A stretch of DNA of 38,281 nt from Clostridia bacterium (GTDB lineage Bacteria > Bacillota > Clostridia > Christensenellales > Pumilibacteraceae): contig JAGAPA010000063.1 of the NCBI GenBank assembly GCA_017623455.1, forward strand, positions 1 to 38,281. The letters run 5' to 3'. The notes under the pieces are model-generated. The model was not told the origin of the DNA, searched no databases, and was given only the letters and a program-made list of their open reading frames with translations. Positions 15,978 to 24,252 of the stretch are shown here, in pieces. The translations under genes and the position numbers were made by a program. The stretch's first letter is position 1, and each line of letters starts with the position of its first letter.

Positions 15978-17063
15978 TTACGCGTTTTCCTGCTCAAATT
16001 TTTTCATAAAGTCAATAAGAGCCTTTACGCCTTCTACGGGCATAGCGTTGTAAATGCTTGCTCTCATACCGCCTACAAGTCTGTGTCCCTTAATGGAAAC
16101 AAGTCCTGCCTCGCCTGCCTCTTTTACAAACTTAGCGTCAAGCTCGGGAGAGGTTGTAACGAAGGGAACGTTCATAAGCGAACGGTATTTCTTTTCGATG
16201 GGGTTTGTGTAGAGCTTAGAATTATCGATATAATCGTAAAGCATTTGAGCTTTCTCTTCGTTAATCTTTTGCATAGCCTTTACACCGCCCATTTTCTTAA
16301 GATATCTGAATACCTCGAGTGCGACGTAGGTAGAAAAACAGGGCGGAGTGTTATACAAACTCTTTTCTGTAATCTGAGTTTTCCACTTAAGCATAGTGGG
16401 GCAGAGTGGGTTTGCAAGATCCTGAAGATCCTTTCTTACGATAACGATGGTAACACCTGCAGGTCCCACGTTTTTCTGCGCGCCTGCGTAGATTACTCCA
16501 AACTTGCTTACGTCAACTTCCTGACTTAAGATCATGGAAGACATATCCGCAACGAGGGGGATTCCGTTGGTATCGGGAATATCGATATAACGAGATCCGA
16601 AAATGGTGTTATTGTAGCAGATATGAACGTAGTCGGCGTCCTTTCTGAACATGTCGGGAGTAGTTGTGGGTATGTAAGAGAAATTTTTATCTTTGCTTGA
16701 TGCAACTACAACCATATCTCCGTATTTTTGAGCTTCCTTAAACGCCTTGTTTGAGAAGTTTCCCGAAACGATGTAGTCGCCTTTTGCACAGTTTGAGTTG
16801 TGCGCAAGGTTTAAGGGGAGTGCTTCAAACTGAGTGGATGCACCACCCTGTACAAAAATAATATCGTAGTTATCGGGAACGTTCATAAGCTCGCGAAGAA
16901 GAGCTTCAGCTTCGTTATTTATGGCGTCGTACGGTTTAGATCGGTGACTCATCTCCATTACCGACATGCCTGAACCTTCATAGTCCAAAAGCTGACTTTG
17001 AACGCGTTCAAGAACTTCAAGTGGCAACATAGACGGGCCTGCAGAAAAATTGTACTTTCTCAT
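15978..17063 (-). CDS. serC: Phosphoserine aminotransferase
   Basis: SerC is a PLP enzyme that converts phosphohydroxypyruvate to O-phosphoserine. The 361-residue product begins RKYNFSAGPSMLP and has EMSHRSKPYD, FVQGGASTQFEA, DMSSMILS and the PLP-lysine region YAGAQKNVGPAG. The length is normal. A strong GGAGGAAC precedes the start. With serA it covers the first two steps of serine synthesis; no serB phosphatase is in the window. Confidence 0.96.
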   Translation of the reverse strand: MRKYNFSAGPSMLPLEVLERVQSQLLDYEGSGMSVMEMSHRSKPYDAINNEAEALLRELMNVPDNYDIIFVQGGASTQFEALPLNLAHNSNCAKGDYIVSGNFSNKAFKEAQKYGDMVVVASSKDKNFSYIPTTTPDMFRKDADYVHICYNNTIFGSRYIDIPDTNGIPLVADMSSMILSQEVDVSKFGVIYAGAQKNVGPAGVTIVIVRKDLQDLANPLCPTMLKWKTQITEKSLYNTPPCFSTYVALEVFRYLKKMGGVKAMQKINEEKAQMLYDYIDNSKLYTNPIEKKYRSLMNVPFVTTSPELDAKFVKEAGEAGLVSIKGHRLVGGMRASIYNAMPVEGVKALIDFMKKFEQENA

Positions 17064-17138
17064 AAATTTTGTTCCTCCGAAAAAATATAGTTAAATTATA
17101 ATTTAAATTTATTGAACGGTAAAAGACCATTCCAAGAT

Positions 17139-17167
17139 ATTATAAATCAAATACAATACAAAAGCAA
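17139..17167 (-). promoter_or_regulatory. Sigma-A promoter of serC-serA
   Basis: On the minus strand TTGCTT (17167-17162) and TATAAT (17144-17139) with a 17-bp spacer. The leader to serC is about 68 nt; I see no T-box in it. The serC-to-coiled-coil interval (17064-17382) otherwise holds only promoters. Confidence 0.6.
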
Positions 17168-17305
17168 GTCTTTTTTGCCTATAAAACCAAACAAATTTGA
17201 AAATATTTTGTTGCGTGAGGCTATGATATCGTGTGCAAAAGCGAATAAGCGACAATTTTTACGTAATAAACTGCATTTTTTAATCTATCTTTAACCAAAT
17301 ACGTA

Positions 17306-17334
17306 TTGACTTGTGTGAATATTTGATGTATAAT
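17306..17334 (+). promoter_or_regulatory. Sigma-A promoter of the coiled-coil pair
   Basis: TTGACT (17306-17311), a 17-bp spacer and TATAAT (17329-17334). It gives a leader of about 40 nt ahead of the gene at 17383. Confidence 0.8.
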
Positions 17335-17382
17335 ATATATTGGTATACAGCGCAAGAGCGCGAACAAAACGGAGCGGAAGAA

Positions 17383-19227
17383 ATGAATAATATCAATTTA
17401 TCATCATATATATCACCGTATCTGTCCTCAATAGAGGCGGTGTTTGCCGATTACGGTGGCTTAATAATAGTATTCGGAGCGTTTTTCCTGTTGATAATCA
17501 TACTCTCGATTATATACGGAGCGGTAAAAGCAAAACGCATGAAAAATCTTCCTGCAAAAGGAAAAGGAAGAGGAAGAGGTTACGAAAAAGTTATTCCCGA
17601 CGTAAAAAAATTGTTGGGCTTCAATCCTTACGACGTTGTAAAAACGGTCGAGGTGCAAGGCGACTTTTACGCGGTTGCATCCTCAGCGGCGTCTGTTGAA
17701 GATGCTCTTGAACTGAAAAAACAGCAAAAGACGATAACCGAGGAAAAGATATCCGCGCTTCTTGTGGAAAAAAAGGATGCGGAAGAGCGTAAGAGTACGT
17801 GCAACGACGTTATCAGCGCGCTTAAAGCCGAGCTTGCAAACGAGAAGAGTAAGGGCAGAAAGAAAAACAAGAACCGTATTGCGGATATCAACAGCGAGAT
17901 TAAAAACAATATTGCAAACGTTACGGATCACGAGTCCGCGGTGGATTTTTGCAATAAGAGAATAACCATGTGTCAGGAGGCTTTAGAGCATCTTAACACC
18001 CAGATCCGCACCTTGGAAGTTACTATGGAGGATAAAAAAGCTACCCTCGACTCTACCGAAAACAAAAACGGCGCAACTTACGAGGCGGTAAAGCTGTACG
18101 AAAAGGGAATGCGTATCGTTAAGGAAAATCCCAAGATTAAAGAGCCGTTACTCGTGTATATAAAGAGCAGACTCAATATGGAACAGCTTATGAGCAAGTA
18201 TAATACCTTGGCAAGCGATACGAACCTTGCGAAAACCGAGGTTAGACAAATGACGGCAATGCTCACCCAGTCTTCAAGTTCTTCCAGCGATCTGTCCAAG
18301 AAAATCAACCAGAAAAATAAGGAGATTGTGGAAAACAACGCAAAGATCGAAACTCTCAGAGATAATATCGAAACGGCAAGAAAGGACGTGGAAACTACGC
18401 GTAATTCTGCAATAGCGGTTATGAGTGAGCAGGGTATAAGCAAGGAGAATTTCACCTTTGCGCAAGACAGCTTGATAGCTTTACATAAGTATGAAACCAC
18501 GGGCGCAAGATTGGACGGAGATATATCCAAGGCAAAAGCGCGCCTGTCCGTACTTCAAAAAGAGTATACCGTAGAACATAAAAACTACGAAAGAATAAAC
18601 AAAAAAGACATTGAGCGCAAAACTGAGAGTAGCAGAAGGGTGTCCGATCTTCTCAACAAGATATCCGAAACAAAGAAAGAGATATACCGCATAGAGAGCT
18701 TTAAGGAAGAATACCCCAAGATGTCACCTGCCGCGTTTTTCAGGGGAAGCGATTTTTCCGACGTGTTGTCCGACGGTAAAACGGTACGTAAAAACGTGTA
18801 CCACGCAGAGATAGAAAAGATCAAAAACGAGTACGTGGAAACGGTAAAACAATCGTTTGGCGTAAGCAAGGAGGAAACCGCGGCAAAACAGCAACAGCTT
18901 CTTTCAAGACTTGAAGAGCTCGAGAAAAAGATATATGCGGAAAAGACGGTACTCAGAACGCGTGCAATTACCAGACAGTTTGAAGACGAGTACGGAGTAG
19001 TAAATCAGCGCAAGATAAAGATAGTGGAGGAGCTCGAGATATACAAGAGCGAGATTCGCAACATAGACAGCATATACGCCGCAAAAGAATACAGAGAAAA
19101 ATTGCGCAGATTTTCGTCCACTCTTTCCGAAGAAGACCTTTCCGATCCTAAGATTGTGGGAATTATAAAAAAATGTCTTGACGACGCAAAGCTTGCCGGA
19201 GAAGTGGCTCAATCCTCATGGAAGTGA
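17383..19227 (+). CDS. Membrane-anchored coiled-coil protein, EzrA-like topology
   Basis: I do not recognise a family. The 614 residues comprise a short N-terminal segment, one membrane helix (about 25-47), a very basic linker (KAKRM, KGKGRGRG, residues 49-66) implying the rest is cytoplasmic, and then about 500 residues of mostly charged heptad-like coiled coil. An N-out anchor followed by a long cytoplasmic coil is the topology of EzrA, the Z-ring regulator of Bacilli; sequence homology is not evident. ATG 17383 follows GGAGCGGAAG; an in-frame start at 17311 overlaps the promoter. It lies inside the interrupted dcw cluster and is co-transcribed with the next coiled-coil gene. Confidence 0.75.
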   Translation: MNNINLSSYISPYLSSIEAVFADYGGLIIVFGAFFLLIIILSIIYGAVKAKRMKNLPAKGKGRGRGYEKVIPDVKKLLGFNPYDVVKTVEVQGDFYAVASSAASVEDALELKKQQKTITEEKISALLVEKKDAEERKSTCNDVISALKAELANEKSKGRKKNKNRIADINSEIKNNIANVTDHESAVDFCNKRITMCQEALEHLNTQIRTLEVTMEDKKATLDSTENKNGATYEAVKLYEKGMRIVKENPKIKEPLLVYIKSRLNMEQLMSKYNTLASDTNLAKTEVRQMTAMLTQSSSSSSDLSKKINQKNKEIVENNAKIETLRDNIETARKDVETTRNSAIAVMSEQGISKENFTFAQDSLIALHKYETTGARLDGDISKAKARLSVLQKEYTVEHKNYERINKKDIERKTESSRRVSDLLNKISETKKEIYRIESFKEEYPKMSPAAFFRGSDFSDVLSDGKTVRKNVYHAEIEKIKNEYVETVKQSFGVSKEETAAKQQQLLSRLEELEKKIYAEKTVLRTRAITRQFEDEYGVVNQRKIKIVEELEIYKSEIRNIDSIYAAKEYREKLRRFSSTLSEEDLSDPKIVGIIKKCLDDAKLAGEVAQSSWK

Positions 19228-19244
19228 GATTTTAAGGAGAAATC

Positions 19245-21200
19245 ATGTTAGAATTAGACGAAAACAAATCATTGAACGGAATATTCAAGGACGAGGATTT
19301 TGAAACCGAGGACGAGTTTTCCGTAGAGGAGGGACTGGACAGCGCGCTCAACGAAATTGCGGGGCTTAAAGAAACTCTCGCAATGGGCGTAACCAAAAGC
19401 GAACCGTATTCGCCCACGCGCGACGGGTATAAGCGCACGGAATCGAGAACCGTGGAGTACAAACAGCCCGAATACGTACCGCAACACGAGTACGTGAAAC
19501 AGCCCGAGTATACGGTACAACCCGTTCAGACCGTTCCCACGGTATCGGCGGACGCACTGCTCAAAGTAAAAGAAGAGCTTGCTCAGGTAAAGAGTACGCT
19601 TACCGTGCTTGCAAAAAACTCTTCATCCAAAGATATCGAGCTTATAAAAAACGGGTTAGGTAAAGCGGAAGAAGCTTTTATCGAGCTTAAAAGTAAGCTG
19701 GAATCCGCACCCGAAAACACTTATAACGATACTTTCGTAACCTCTGTTATTCATCAGTTGGTAAAAATCAAAAAGCTAATCGGCAGTGATAATATTGCGG
19801 AGGTTCAACTCAATAACGAGCTTAACGAGCTCTATCTTTTAGAGCAAAAGGCGACAAGATACGTAGAAAACGGCAATATTCCCTACGAGCGTAAGTTCGG
19901 GGCGATTGACGATCTTGTTCAGAGGCTTAAGGAAGCGTACAATTACGACGTAGCCCCCCTTGTCGACAAGGCTAATATCCTTATCGGTAAACTATCGTCG
20001 CAAGCGCTCACAAAAGAAAGTCTTACCGCGTTGGCTACGTATCTGAATCAGGGAAAAGAAACGCGCATGAGCACAACTTACGTTAAAGAGCTTGAAACGT
20101 ATCTCTCTCTTGCCGAAAAAGCTTCTCTTACCACTGCCGAAAAAGCAAGCGGTATGCTTGACGACATCGTAAGCAGAAAGAACGCAATCTGTCACAAAAA
20201 GAGAGCGGAAACCGAGGCTTTACATGCCGAGTACGTAAAGAACTGCAATGCGCTTCAAACCGAAACGGATAAAGATAGCGTTACGTTTTTACGCAATAAG
20301 ACGAACTCCATACTCAAAGAGCTTACAAAGCTCAGTATCGGCGACGTCTACGTATTTGATAAGATTGAGATCCAAAAGGATTTCAAGGTGCTTAAACAGC
20401 CCTCCAACAAGAGTATTTACGAAACCGTAAACGAGCTTAAGAGCATTATTTCGTCGGGCGGACTTACGTCTGCGGACAATTCGGGAATGGGAATAGCGTC
20501 CGATATCTCCTACATAAAGGAGAAGCTCGATATCATACAGTCCGGAAAGATTAATTCCGTATCAGAAAGCGGAGCGCAACAGGGCGGAGCGGTCGTATCG
20601 GGCACTCTTACCTTAGAGAGTATCGTAGGACAGCTCGACAGACTGTTTGACGACGTAAAAAACGTTGCGGACGCGCTTGAGGTTAACGTTTTGGATAACC
20701 TTGCTATAATAAACGATAATATAAATATTATCAAGGAAAGCGTAGATAGGGCGGTTGACAGAATTATGACCGTCGTAAACAGCTTGGAAACCATACATGA
20801 GATCAAGGAGATCGTTTCGTTTAGGTATAACGACGAGAATTTGTCCGCAAACTCATCCGCCATTGCATCTCAGCTCGAAAAACAAAACGAGATTATGACC
20901 GCAATGTTTGAGAATATGCAGAAAATGCAATCGCGAATGGACGAAATGGGCGCAAATTTGGAAACCGTCAGAAGTGAAAACGCGGAGCTTAAAAAGGTTG
21001 TAGAGAAAGTATTCGAAACTACCGAGGATACCGAAGCTTCCTTCGAAACGGTAAAATCGGTAATCAGCGAGCTTAAGGGCGACGTTGAGGCTATTACCGA
21101 AAACGTGGCTCAGAACGCAGAAGCCGACGATAACGATTTGGACGCAATCCTCGACAGAATAGACGAAGCAATTGCGGATAAATCCGAGAAAAAAGAATAA
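19245..21200 (+). CDS. Large acidic coiled-coil protein, unknown function
   Basis: A 651-residue soluble protein without signal peptide or membrane segment; family unknown. Residues 1-40 are strongly acidic. Residues 60-100 form a low-complexity Tyr/Pro/Gln stretch with repeated KQPEY units (VEYKQPEYVP, YVKQPEYTVQP). The rest is predominantly alpha-helical with heptad-like spacing, including a region rich in IND-NI-IKESVDRAVDRI, and ends with an acidic tail. AAGGAG precedes ATG 19245, 17 bases after the membrane-anchored partner. Context suggests a partner of the upstream protein in a cytoskeletal or septal scaffold; that is inference. Confidence 0.72.
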   Translation: MLELDENKSLNGIFKDEDFETEDEFSVEEGLDSALNEIAGLKETLAMGVTKSEPYSPTRDGYKRTESRTVEYKQPEYVPQHEYVKQPEYTVQPVQTVPTVSADALLKVKEELAQVKSTLTVLAKNSSSKDIELIKNGLGKAEEAFIELKSKLESAPENTYNDTFVTSVIHQLVKIKKLIGSDNIAEVQLNNELNELYLLEQKATRYVENGNIPYERKFGAIDDLVQRLKEAYNYDVAPLVDKANILIGKLSSQALTKESLTALATYLNQGKETRMSTTYVKELETYLSLAEKASLTTAEKASGMLDDIVSRKNAICHKKRAETEALHAEYVKNCNALQTETDKDSVTFLRNKTNSILKELTKLSIGDVYVFDKIEIQKDFKVLKQPSNKSIYETVNELKSIISSGGLTSADNSGMGIASDISYIKEKLDIIQSGKINSVSESGAQQGGAVVSGTLTLESIVGQLDRLFDDVKNVADALEVNVLDNLAIINDNINIIKESVDRAVDRIMTVVNSLETIHEIKEIVSFRYNDENLSANSSAIASQLEKQNEIMTAMFENMQKMQSRMDEMGANLETVRSENAELKKVVEKVFETTEDTEASFETVKSVISELKGDVEAITENVAQNAEADDNDLDAILDRIDEAIADKSEKKE

Positions 21201-21204
21201 TAAA

Positions 21205-21377
21205 GGCTCTGACACAACAGTAGGTTGATATTTGACGGAAAAGCCACTACGAAATACAGCGTGTTTTGTTCGGTTACAGACTTTGCAAGTATGCGCCCTC
21301 ACAAGAACACTTGTCTTTCTTGTGTTTTTCTCGTCAAAACATAATAATATTTATCAACCATTTGTTGTGACATAGCC
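21205..21377 (+). ncRNA. Candidate structured RNA (long closed hairpin, 6S-like in outline)
   Basis: The 173-nt segment is closed by nested complementary arms: GGCT/AGCC (21205-21208 with 21374-21377), TGACACAACA/TGTTGTGACA (21210-21219 with 21363-21372, nine of ten paired), GGTTGATA/TATCAACC (21223-21230 with 21352-21359) and TGACG/CGTCA (21233-21237 with 21332-21336). Inside is a long unpaired or alternatively folded region and an apical hairpin CACAAGAA/TTCTTGTG. An intrinsic terminator follows at 21402. A long stem around a large central loop recalls 6S RNA, but I cannot assign the family. The strand is inferred from the terminator. No strong promoter is seen upstream. Confidence 0.5.
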
Positions 21378-21401
21378 ACAATTAAATATCAAACTTAACG
21401 G

Positions 21402-21438
21402 CTTACCCGTTCGCTTAATGCGAGTGGGTAAGTTTTTT
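21402..21438 (+). terminator. Intrinsic terminator after the structured RNA
   Basis: CTTACCC (21402-21408) pairs with GGGTAAG (21426-21432), with an inner TTCGC/GCGA pairing, followed by six T. It ends transcription from the coiled-coil operon and/or the structured RNA before the mntP-like gene. Confidence 0.85.
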
Positions 21439-21563
21439 ATTGCCTCGATTAGTCAACGCCCGTAACGCGCGCTATATTATTTGCCCGTAATGACACTTAA
21501 TAGCAAAAGAGCGCATACAATGATAATAAATCCTGTAAAACAGGAAAACAAAAGAGGTTTACT

Positions 21564-22058
21564 ATGTTGTTTTTACTTACCGCTTTCTCCGTCAGTATAG
21601 ATGCGTACGTTGCAGGTCTTGCTTTCACGCTCGGTAAAGCTCCCACGTTAAAATACGTAGCGAGTGTGTTTGCGTTTACGTTTTTGCTAAGCATAATTGC
21701 GCTGATGATAGGTAACGTTTTAAGCAAGTACGGTATTGTATTCAAAATAGTGGGGGCATTGCTTTTCATCGTGCTCGGAATAAAGAATATATGCGCATAC
21801 CGCAAAGAGCAAGAAAAAAACAGAAACACGTCCGCTGTTACGGTGGGGATAAGCGTAGGTCTTGACGCAGGAATTGCGTGCCTGTCGTTTTCATTCGCGT
21901 TTATGGGTGCGGTAGTGCTTTCGGTTGTTATGGCGGTTTTTCACTCGGCTTTTTTCATGCTCGGTCAAAGCACGGCAAAACTACTTAAAACAGCAAAACG
22001 CGGTATGCTTGCGTCGGGAGTATTTTTAATACTGCTTGGTATTTACAAGCTTTTTTAG
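21564..22058 (+). CDS. MntP/YtaF-family membrane protein (putative manganese exporter)
   Basis: A 164-residue protein with about six membrane segments in two similar halves, each holding the family's Ser-x-x-Asp type motif (FSVSIDAYVAGLAF near the start, GISVGLDAGIACLSF in the second half). This layout fits the DUF204 family that includes the Mn2+ efflux pump MntP and the sporulation protein YtaF. It is shorter than both typical members (about 185-210). GAGG precedes ATG 21564. It lies 8 bases upstream of murA and is probably co-transcribed; I see no yybP-ykoY manganese riboswitch ahead of it. Confidence 0.75.
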   Translation: MLFLLTAFSVSIDAYVAGLAFTLGKAPTLKYVASVFAFTFLLSIIALMIGNVLSKYGIVFKIVGALLFIVLGIKNICAYRKEQEKNRNTSAVTVGISVGLDAGIACLSFSFAFMGAVVLSVVMAVFHSAFFMLGQSTAKLLKTAKRGMLASGVFLILLGIYKLF

Positions 22059-22066
22059 GAGGAATA

Positions 22067-23323
22067 ATGGAGCGCATAAGAATAACGGGCGGAAAGTTTT
22101 TAGAGGGTAAAGTGAAAATAAAAGGCGCGAAGAATGCGATTTTACCCATAATTGCTTGCTGTATTATGATAAAATCAGAGGTAATTCTTCACGAGTGTCC
22201 GCATCTTGCAGATATAGAATCTATGCTAAAAATAATAAGAGCAGGAGGCGGAGTTGCCGAATACGAGGGCGATAGTTTGGTTATAAACTGCAAAAACTTC
22301 AGTCCGTATTGCATAGACGATTCGTATACGTGTACTTTGCGCGCCTCTCTTTTCGTTTTGGGCCCCATGCTTTCCGCATTCAAAAGCGCGTCCGTGTGCT
22401 ATCCGGGCGGTTGCGAAATAGGACTCAGACCTATCGATTTGCACCTTTCGGGGCTAAAAAGTTTGTCTGTCAATATCGAATGTGGTAACGGAAGAATAGA
22501 ATGTGACGGGCTGAATATGAAAAACGGCGACGTATTTCTCGATTTTCCCTCAGTCGGCGCAACGGAGAACGTGATTATGGCAAGCACGCTTTTAGACGGA
22601 ACCACGCGCATTTACAACTGTGCCAAAGAGCCCGAAATTTGCGATCTTGCAAACTTTATTAACGTGATGGGCGGAAAAGTGCTTGGAGCGGGTACGGACA
22701 GAATAACGGTAGAGGGAGTAAAATCTCTGAGTGGCGGACGGTATTTTCCGATAAAGGACAGGATTGTGGCAGGTACTCATCTTATTGCGGGCGCGCTTAT
22801 GGGAAAAGAGGTGGTAGTGGACGGCGTAAACCCCGCGTTCTTGATTCCTCTTACCGAAAAGCTGATTGGGTCGGGCGCGAAAATCAGTACGGAATTACGC
22901 AGAATTACTGTAAAAAACAGTTCGCAGAGGCGAGCGGTAAAACGCACCGAAACTCAACCGTATCCGGGATTTCCCACCGATCTTCAGCCACAGCTTACCG
23001 CCTATCTTGCACAGTGCAGAGGGTGTAGCATAGTGGTAGAAAACTTGTTTGAAAATCGCTTTAATTATACGTTACAGCTACAAAAAATGGGAGCTGATAT
23101 TACGGTAAGAAACAGAGTTGCGATAATAAAGGGCGTAAAACGGCTTAAAGGTTGCGAGGTTGAGGCGAAGGACTTAAGAGGGGGAGCTTCGCTCGTAATA
23201 GCAGGCTTGTGCGCAGAGGGCATAACCGAGGTGTCTTCAGTTCATCATATAGACCGAGGATATGAGAATATAGAAAACGACTTTATTATGCTCGGGGCGC
23301 AAATTAAACGATTAAAAAACTGA
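22067..23323 (+). CDS. murA: UDP-N-acetylglucosamine 1-carboxyvinyltransferase
   Basis: MurA transfers enolpyruvate from PEP to UDP-GlcNAc, the first committed step of peptidoglycan synthesis. The 418-residue product has the GAKNAILPI motif near the N-terminus, the LRASLFVLGPML segment, the catalytic-cysteine loop YPGGCEIGLRPIDLHL, and the C-terminal PGFPTDLQPQ and ENLFENRFNY motifs. The cysteine is retained, so fosfomycin sensitivity would be expected from family knowledge. GGAGG precedes the ATG and lies at the end of the mntP-like gene. Confidence 0.96.
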   Translation: MERIRITGGKFLEGKVKIKGAKNAILPIIACCIMIKSEVILHECPHLADIESMLKIIRAGGGVAEYEGDSLVINCKNFSPYCIDDSYTCTLRASLFVLGPMLSAFKSASVCYPGGCEIGLRPIDLHLSGLKSLSVNIECGNGRIECDGLNMKNGDVFLDFPSVGATENVIMASTLLDGTTRIYNCAKEPEICDLANFINVMGGKVLGAGTDRITVEGVKSLSGGRYFPIKDRIVAGTHLIAGALMGKEVVVDGVNPAFLIPLTEKLIGSGAKISTELRRITVKNSSQRRAVKRTETQPYPGFPTDLQPQLTAYLAQCRGCSIVVENLFENRFNYTLQLQKMGADITVRNRVAIIKGVKRLKGCEVEAKDLRGGASLVIAGLCAEGITEVSSVHHIDRGYENIENDFIMLGAQIKRLKN

Positions 23324-23342
23324 TATAATTCCGTTTTTCCTA

Positions 23343-23371
23343 TTGATTTTTGATTCAGGATTTGGTATAAT
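23343..23371 (+). promoter_or_regulatory. Sigma-A promoter of ftsQ
   Basis: TTGATT (23343-23348), 17-bp spacer and TATAAT (23366-23371). ATG 23381 lies nine bases after the -10, so the leader is only a few bases and contains no ribosome-binding site. Confidence 0.75.
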
Positions 23372-23380
23372 ATATAAGTA

Positions 23381-24130
23381 ATGGAAAATCGGAACAAAAA
23401 ATACATACTTTTCATAGTTCTTGCAGCTCTTACGGTGGTAGTTGTTTTTACCGGAGTGCTTTTCAGCTCGCGTAATTTCAAGGGATATTGCTACAATCAT
23501 ACGGATAGCGAACTCAACTCTCAGATAGTAAACACGGTAAGGTCGGAATATGAAAACAAAAGCATATTTTTAGTGAGCGAGAGCGATCTTAAAGCAAAGC
23601 TTGAACGCAAGTTTCCCTCGGTTGAAATCGTGGGAATAGAGCGTATATTTCCCGATGCGATAAAGGTTAATTACGTCGTAAAAAAGAACTATGCGTACGC
23701 AATTTCCGACGGCGTGTATAAATACGTTTCCAAGGATTGCAAGGTTCTTGACAGCGACGGGGGAGAGATTGCGTCAAGCAGTCAGCTCATCAAGATAACC
23801 ACTGACGAAAGTACCGTTTCGGGAGATAAGTTGTTCGACGCAAAGGGGTATACGGCAAGCTATCTTTACACCATGCTCGATATAATGGAACGCATGGGTT
23901 TTAAGAGCGCGGAACAAATGATAGAAGAAGTGGATTTTACTCGGATTAAGGCTGATCTTATCGTAATAAAATGGAGAACGGGGGCTCACGTTCACGTTGA
24001 ATACCCCGATCGTAATTTTGAAAAAAAGATTCAGCTGGCGGTGTCTGCGATAACCTCGTGCGAAGAGAGTAAAAGGACAAGCGGTATATGGCGAGTCTAT
24101 TCCGATAAGATTTCGTATGCGAAAAATTAA
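23381..24130 (+). CDS. ftsQ: Cell division protein FtsQ/DivIB
   Basis: A bitopic divisome protein that links FtsL/DivIC to the septal synthase. The 249 residues have a short charged N-terminus, a membrane helix (about 7-29), a POTRA-like domain (VSESDLKAKLERKFPSVEIVGIERIFPDAIKVNYV), then the FtsQ beta domain (AYAISDGVYKYVSKDCKVL) typical of DivIB. Its place between murA and ftsA supports the call. Divergence is high, as usual for this family. The promoter implies near-leaderless translation. Confidence 0.85.
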   Translation: MENRNKKYILFIVLAALTVVVVFTGVLFSSRNFKGYCYNHTDSELNSQIVNTVRSEYENKSIFLVSESDLKAKLERKFPSVEIVGIERIFPDAIKVNYVVKKNYAYAISDGVYKYVSKDCKVLDSDGGEIASSSQLIKITTDESTVSGDKLFDAKGYTASYLYTMLDIMERMGFKSAEQMIEEVDFTRIKADLIVIKWRTGAHVHVEYPDRNFEKKIQLAVSAITSCEESKRTSGIWRVYSDKISYAKN

Positions 24131-24160
24131 AAATACTGTCAAACAAATCGTCAAGAGAAC

Positions 24161-24189
24161 TTGACAAAGCCGATATATAATTATATAAT
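24161..24189 (+). promoter_or_regulatory. Sigma-A promoter of ftsA-ftsZ
   Basis: Perfect TTGACA (24161-24166) and TATAAT (24184-24189) with a 17-bp spacer. The leader of about 57 nt ends in AAGGAG before the GTG start of ftsA. This is the strongest promoter of the division block and would allow high FtsZ expression. Confidence 0.9.
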
Positions 24190-24252
24190 AGATAATAACG
24201 TATGTATAAAATACGGTCAAAATCACCGTAACGTAAAGTAAGGAGAATATAA

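Noticed and set aside
17112..17294. Small 60-codon open frame between serC and the coiled-coil gene
   Set aside because: It overlaps the serC promoter on the other strand, has no ribosome-binding site and no recognisable domain.
21441..21563. yybP-ykoY manganese riboswitch ahead of the MntP-like gene
   Set aside because: None of the conserved motif landmarks is visible; only a small CCTGT/ACAGG hairpin at 21532-21544 is present.
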